Shown here piece by piece: positions 60,130-64,000 of a stretch of DNA of 64,000 nt (the stretch's first letter is position 1; each line of letters begins with the position of its first letter). The notes beneath the pieces were generated by a model, which was not told the DNA's origin, did not search any database, and saw only the letters and a list, made by a program, of their open reading frames with translations. The stretch spans positions 2,666,001 through 2,730,000 of the forward strand of contig OZ251446.1 in NCBI GenBank assembly GCA_965242495.1, read 5' to 3'. This DNA comes from CBDESN01 sp965242495. GTDB lineage: Bacteria > Pseudomonadota > Alphaproteobacteria > MPNO01. Both the position numbers and the translations under genes were made by a program.

Positions 60130-61452
60130 TCAGGCCGCCAGGACGCGCCGGTCGAGCATCTCGTCGCGGTCGATCATGTCGTTGTCGACGAGGATGGTCG
60201 TCACGGCCAGCGGCGACACCCGGAATTCGCCCGCAGCGTCCTCCCGGGCGTCGTTCGAATAATCGCCGTCCAGATATTCGGCCAGACTGTCGACGGGGCA
60301 GAGGAATTCGCCGGCGAAGGCGCGTTGCATCTTCTGCCGGTAGGTGTGGGCGCGGGTAGCCGGACGGAGCGGTTCGACCTCGCCGATCAGCAGGCGGTCG
60401 GCCAGCAGGCGCGCGAGTTCGAACCGACGTCCCGCTGGCCAGCGGGAGCGCAGGACGATGCGGTCTTCGCCGCCTTCGTCGAGCGCAAAGGCGGTTGGCG
60501 CGGTTCGGCTCGTATCCTCCAGGGCGCGCTCCTGAACGCCGTAGAGCGACGCGAGTCGGCGGTCGGGCAGCGGGCCGTCGCCCAATCGCTCCTGGCGGCG
60601 CAGGCGGCGGGCGGCGTCCACGCCGGCCCGCCAGGCGGGCAGTTCGTCCCGGTCGCCCTCCGGCGGCGACGCGAGGGTTCGAACGCCATCTCCCGGAGCG
60701 GCTTCGAACCCCGCGCCATGCGCCTCTCGGCGCAACTCCGACGCGGTTCTGGGCCGATCCGCGGCGATCTCCGCCATAGCCCCTTCTCCCAGCGCGTTCC
60801 CGTCCGCGATGAGCCGTTCGACCGTCCGGGGTTCGGCCTCGTCGGGGTCGAATCCCAGGCGCGCTTCGAGCTTCCGGTAGAACGACGTCTCGCGGTCGGC
60901 CCGCTCCGCCGTCAGCTCCCGCCACATGACGTGAAGGTCGGTATCGCCGAACGCCCGGCCGTCGAGACGGTCCAGAACGTCTTCGACGAAACGATCTATG
61001 CCCTCTTCGAACGCGACCGCCGGTATCGCCGAAACATGCTCGACCGTGTAGTTCAAGGGTTCGGTTGGCGCAGGCCGGGACGGCTTCGCCGCCAACGAGA
61101 CCCTGACGCCGTCGGTGTGGATCTCGATGTTCGGCCAGAGCCAGCCGCCGCCGATGCCGGCGAGATCGTGTGCGGCCCTCCACCCCTCGCGCCGAGCGTC
61201 CTCGCGCAGGATCACGGTCGGCTCCCAGCGAAGGCGCCACCAGTTCCAGACCAGCCATTCCGCCAGCCGGTAAGGCGTGAGGTTGGCGCCTTTGCGTCGG
61301 CTTCCGGTCGCGCGATCCTCCGCCAACGTGAGCGCCGTCCGCCCGATCTCGATGGCGATCTCGCCCAGGGTCGTCTCCTCCTCCGCCGCGCCCGGCGAAC
61401 CGGCATCGTCGCCGATCCCGGGGCGCCATTCGGCCGTGATCCGAAACGTCAC
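60130..61452 (-). CDS. ImmA/IrrE-like protein lacking HExxH
   Basis: 440 residues with a GTG start overlapping the stop of the small upstream gene (GTGA). The N-terminal part has NLTPYRLAEWLVWNWWRLRWEP and IGGGWLWPNIEIHTDGVRV. The C-terminal part has RRFELARLLADRLL followed by TYRQKMQRAFAGEFLCPVDSLAEYLDGDYS and the FRVSPLAVTTILVDNDMI ending, the layout of ImmA/IrrE (M78) peptidases. Where HExxH should stand the sequence reads ARLLAD, so zinc catalysis is unlikely. The coupled pair interrupts the molybdenum hydroxylase genes. Possibly a toxin-antitoxin or stress-sensing system; not established. Confidence 0.65.
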   Translation of the reverse strand: MTFRITAEWRPGIGDDAGSPGAAEEETTLGEIAIEIGRTALTLAEDRATGSRRKGANLTPYRLAEWLVWNWWRLRWEPTVILREDARREGWRAAHDLAGIGGGWLWPNIEIHTDGVRVSLAAKPSRPAPTEPLNYTVEHVSAIPAVAFEEGIDRFVEDVLDRLDGRAFGDTDLHVMWRELTAERADRETSFYRKLEARLGFDPDEAEPRTVERLIADGNALGEGAMAEIAADRPRTASELRREAHGAGFEAAPGDGVRTLASPPEGDRDELPAWRAGVDAARRLRRQERLGDGPLPDRRLASLYGVQERALEDTSRTAPTAFALDEGGEDRIVLRSRWPAGRRFELARLLADRLLIGEVEPLRPATRAHTYRQKMQRAFAGEFLCPVDSLAEYLDGDYSNDAREDAAGEFRVSPLAVTTILVDNDMIDRDEMLDRRVLAA

Positions 61453-61778
61453 GGGGACCGGTCCTCCCAGGCGCGCCGGATGACGCGGACGAAATCGTCG
61501 TCCATCTTCATGGGATATCCGTGATACGCGCCAAGCTCTGCATTGCCAAGCTGTGCTTCGTACGCCACGCCGTCCTCGTCGACCGCCCACACGTTTTGCG
61601 GCCAACCCCGCCGTTCCTGGCTGCTCACCATGCCGCGGCGAAAGCCGGACGTCAGCAGTTCCCGTCCATCGCGACCGGTGGACGCCGGGCCGTCGCAAAC
61701 GGTCTTGTCGTGGCGTGGGGAGCCGGAGGGAGCCGACTTGTGATACGGGCTGGGGTTGTATCTGGCCGTCTTCGCCAT
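61449..61778 (-). CDS. Small unknown protein coupled to the ImmA-like gene
   Basis: 109 residues: a start MAKTARYNPSPYHKSAPSG, a central GRELLTSGFRRGMVSSQERRGWPQNVWAVDEDGVAYEA and an end with AYHGYPMKMDDDFVRVIRRAWEDRSP. Tyrosine/histidine-rich flanks and the RNGWPQxVW-like core are reminiscent of small proteins found beside ImmA-like genes, but I cannot name a family. The frame is open upstream to an ATG at 61937 (MAVEAVVEYVRR, then a lysine/arginine-rich linker), which would add 53 residues. Coupled to the next gene by GTGA. Confidence 0.6.
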   Translation of the reverse strand: MAKTARYNPSPYHKSAPSGSPRHDKTVCDGPASTGRDGRELLTSGFRRGMVSSQERRGWPQNVWAVDEDGVAYEAQLGNAELGAYHGYPMKMDDDFVRVIRRAWEDRSP

Positions 61779-62081
61779 CCGCTCCAACCCACGCCGGTCG
61801 ATCCGGTCTGCCGGGGCCAGCGCGGCCTTCTTTTTTCTTCTGGTTCGTCTTTGCGGACGCCGCACGGTTTCGACCGCCCCATCGCGCAACCTCGGAAGCA
61901 GGCGGCGAACGTACTCCACGACGGCCTCCACCGCCATCTTCGCGGCGGGTGGGGAAGGCAATGTCCCCGATCGGACCGACGGAGAGGCGGGGCCATGGGG
62001 CGTTCGACGATCGAGCGGGCCGGGGCGCGCCGGGTATCGCGCGGTCCGCTGCGCGCCGTCCTCCCGGAGTCGAGCGCCGCC

Positions 62082-62262
62082 GGCCGGGCGCTCGACGTCG
62101 ACATGGCCGACCGGACGACGCCATGGGCGGAGAAGGACATGACCATCGTCCTCGAGGAGGCCGAAGACGCCGGGCCAAGCCTCCCCCTCTGCGGCGCGCT
62201 GAAGAAGGTCGTCGAGGGGATCAGGATCGGACCGGGCCAACCGATGCGGCGCGAGGCGGGGA
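62082..62262 (+). pseudogene. C-terminal remnant of a 3-hydroxyisobutyrate-dehydrogenase-like gene
   Basis: The plus frame reads RALDVDMADRTTPWAEKDMT, then IVLEEAEDAGPSLPLCGALK and KVVEGIRIGPGQPM, matching the helical C-terminal domain of the 6-phosphogluconate/3-hydroxyisobutyrate dehydrogenase superfamily (KDM..ALEEAEEAG..LPL). No Rossmann N-terminus precedes it: sequence from 61938 to 62080 has no recognisable gene. Its 3' end overlaps the convergent large-subunit gene. Likely a leftover from replacement of DNA at this junction. Confidence 0.5.
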
Positions 62263-64000
62263 CGCAGCCGCCCCGCCCTGCGCCGCGCGGAGGGCGCGCC
62301 ACACCCGTTCGGGAGTCGCCGGCAGCTCGATATGCCGGACGCCGTCGGCGGCCAGCGCATCGACGATGGCGTTGGCCGCCGCGGCGGGCGCGCCCGCGGC
62401 GCCGCCCTCGCTGCCGGGCTTGAGGCCGAGCGGGTTGGAAGGGCTCGGGACCTCGGTGATGCGGGTGGCGAAGAACGGCAGGTCGGCGGCGCGCGGCATG
62501 GCGTAATCCATGAAGCTCCCGGCCAGCATCTGACCGCTGTCGGGGTCGTAGCGGCACTGCTCCATCAGCGCCTGGCCGATGCCCTGGGTCACGCCGCCAT
62601 GGGTCTGGCCGTCGATCAGCAGCGGGTTGATCGCGCGGCCCACGTCGTCCACCGCGGCGTAGCGCAGGATCTCGACGACGCCGGTATCGGGGTCGACCTC
62701 GACCTCGCAGACGTGGCAGCCGGTGCCGAAGGCGGCCAGCCGGAGATCGACCTCGGCGTCGGCGCCCAACCGACCGCGCAGCTCGGCCGGAAGATCGGCG
62801 CGGCCGGCCGCCGCGCGGGCGGCGTCGAACAGGCCGAGCGAACGGTCGGTGCCGGCGACCCGGAACCGGCCGTCGTCGTATTCGATGTCCGCGGCGGCGG
62901 CCTCCAGCACATGGGCGGCGATCCGCTTGCCCTTGGCCAGGATCTCCTCGCTCGCTTGGCTCAGGACCACCGCGCCGAGCCGCATCGAACGCCCCGAATG
63001 CGAGCCGCCGCCGACGCGGGCCACGTCGGTATCGCCGAAACGCAGCTCGATGGCCTCGAACGGCGCGCCGAGCAGATCGGCGACCAGCTGGGCGAAGGAG
63101 GTCTCGTGCCCCTGGCCGGTCGCCTGGGTGCCGATCACCACGTCGACGCGGCCCTCCGGCCGGACGTCGAGCTCGGTGCGCTCGACCGGCGTCCCGGTCG
63201 AGAGATCGACGTAGTTGGCGATGCCGATCCCGCGCCGGCGGCCGCGCCGGGCCGATTCGCCGCGCCGGGCGCGGAAGCCCGACCAGTCGCCGAGCTCGAC
63301 CGCGTGCGCGAGATTGGCGTCGAAATCGCCGCTGTCGTAGGTCATGCCGAGCTTGTTGTCGTAAGGCAGCGCATCCACCGGGATCAGGTTGCGCCGGCGG
63401 ATCGCCACCCGGTCGACGCCGAGGTCGCGCGCGGCCATGTCGATCATCCGCTCCATGGCGTAGATCACTTCGGGGCGTCCGGCGCTGCGATAGGGATAGG
63501 TGGGCGGCGTGTTGCTCATGACCGCGCGGGCGGTGGCGAAGGCCGTCGGCAGCCGATAGGTCACGGGCATGATCTCGACGCCCTTGACCAGCGGTATGAA
63601 CGAAACCGGGTAGGCGCCGACGTTGCTGAGATTGGCGGTGGACAGCGCGAGCAGGTCGCCCGCCGCCGAGAAGGCGAGCGCCGCCTCGACCGCCAGGTCG
63701 CGCGCCTGGTAGTCGGTGAGGAAGCATTCGTTGCGGTCGGCGGTCCATTTGATCGCGCGGCCGAGGCGCCGCGCCGCCCAGAGCAGCAGCGGAAGCTCGG
63801 CGAAGACCGCGTTGCGCGTGCCGTAGCTACCGCCCACGTCGCCGACGACGACGCGGACGTCGCGCTGCGGGACGCCCAGCGCCTGGGCGATCTCGCGGCC
63901 GTAGCGCACCCCGCCGCCGCAGGTCGTATACAGCGTGTAGCGCCCCGTCGCCGGATCGAAGACGCCGACCGCGGCGCGGGGCTCCATCGGGACGCCGGTC
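62221..64000 (-). CDS. Molybdenum hydroxylase large subunit, 5' end beyond window
   Basis: About 593 residues are visible; the frame runs through the right edge (codons TGVPMEPRAAVGVFD). Large-subunit motifs: GVPQRDVRVVVGDVGGSYGTRNAVFAE, PYRSAGRPEVIYAMERMIDMAAR, TQATGQGHETSFAQ, and catalytic Glu in NPLGLKPGSEGGAAGAPAAAANAI. The YRSAGRPE loop is like the form II YRGAGRPE and unlike the CO-specific loop. It probably shares the CoxM and CoxS subunits encoded downstream, or has its own beyond the edge. Substrate unknown. A short tail (ASPPRAASVGPVRS) ends over the remnant on the other strand. Confidence 0.92.
   Translation of the reverse strand, partial: TGVPMEPRAAVGVFDPATGRYTLYTTCGGGVRYGREIAQALGVPQRDVRVVVGDVGGSYGTRNAVFAELPLLLWAARRLGRAIKWTADRNECFLTDYQARDLAVEAALAFSAAGDLLALSTANLSNVGAYPVSFIPLVKGVEIMPVTYRLPTAFATARAVMSNTPPTYPYRSAGRPEVIYAMERMIDMAARDLGVDRVAIRRRNLIPVDALPYDNKLGMTYDSGDFDANLAHAVELGDWSGFRARRGESARRGRRRGIGIANYVDLSTGTPVERTELDVRPEGRVDVVIGTQATGQGHETSFAQLVADLLGAPFEAIELRFGDTDVARVGGGSHSGRSMRLGAVVLSQASEEILAKGKRIAAHVLEAAAADIEYDDGRFRVAGTDRSLGLFDAARAAAGRADLPAELRGRLGADAEVDLRLAAFGTGCHVCEVEVDPDTGVVEILRYAAVDDVGRAINPLLIDGQTHGGVTQGIGQALMEQCRYDPDSGQMLAGSFMDYAMPRAADLPFFATRITEVPSPSNPLGLKPGSEGGAAGAPAAAANAIVDALAADGVRHIELPATPERVWRALRAAQGGAAASPPRAASVGPVRS

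Noticed and set aside
1..64000. tRNA and rRNA genes
   Set aside because: Occurrences of GGTTCGA and similar fragments were inspected and none had tRNA arms around it; no rRNA-like sequence was seen.

Overview
The window is a very GC-rich, densely coded chromosomal segment of an alphaproteobacterium. The closest fit is an unclassified member of the Rhodospirillales, but that placement is inference from gene content: the rimP-nusA-ylxR/L7Ae-infB-rbfA-truB-rpsO-pnp block, an Irr-type Fur regulator with an ICE-like operator, and the etfBA genes beside a twin-transmembrane protein. No rRNA, tRNA or CRISPR array was seen.

Layout. (1) 1-7351: lysA (cut by the left edge), an lptM-like lipoprotein and argH; divergent tlpA; an hbd-etfA-etfB redox block with a small twin-TM protein; and two VOC proteins. 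(2) 7407-13720: an aromatic-acid island with a benzoate-CoA-ligase-like enzyme, a UbiD decarboxylase and an SDR on one strand, facing a zinc alcohol dehydrogenase and a gamma-resorcylate-decarboxylase-like amidohydrolase across a promoter region. (3) 13791-17820: a Tat-exported multicopper oxidase, ettA and mlaA. (4) 18196-25154: a one-directional cluster of amidase, Rieske oxygenase, D-2-hydroxyacid dehydrogenase, type III glutamine-synthetase-like ligase, second Rieske oxygenase, a frameshifted FAD-oxidase remnant and RidA. The mixture resembles amine catabolism through a gamma-glutamyl intermediate.

(5) 25192-26899: small unknown genes and an 846-bp IS427-group IS5 element that splits a two-TM protein gene. 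Removing the element and one TA copy restores a 166-codon frame exactly. (6) 26981-36231: an MBL-fold protein, an MFS pump and amidase pair, a lower-GC two-domain glycosyltransferase, a sugar-nucleotide epimerase, a DUF3047 protein and an IS1182-type transposase. (7) 36232-37263: a gene-poor 1-kb stretch holding dispersed repeats, a consensus promoter with a leader hairpin, a degenerate tandem repeat and a terminator-like hairpin before rimP. (8) 37264-46523: the translation and RNA-processing operon.

(9) 46662-51053: an NMO-type flavin oxidoreductase, irr, a rubrerythrin, an Fe-S (CCG-domain) oxidoreductase and a DUF3501 protein. A perfect TTAGAA-N3-TTCTAA palindrome spans the irr stop codon and sits just ahead of the rubrerythrin promoter, so this is probably an Irr-controlled peroxide and iron module. 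(10) 51064-55518: an SH3 protein, a hydroxyacid reductase, and coaBC-dut-moeB-dsrE. (11) 55802-64000: molybdenum hydroxylase genes: CoxS, CoxM, a CoxL-CoxG fusion and a second large subunit running off the right edge. Between the two large subunits lie a small unknown protein and an ImmA/IrrE-like protein without HExxH, plus a dehydrogenase remnant.

Decayed genes (FAD oxidase, DUF1640-like, 3-hydroxyisobutyrate-dehydrogenase-like) and two IS elements indicate ongoing rearrangement of the accessory catabolic regions around conserved housekeeping operons.
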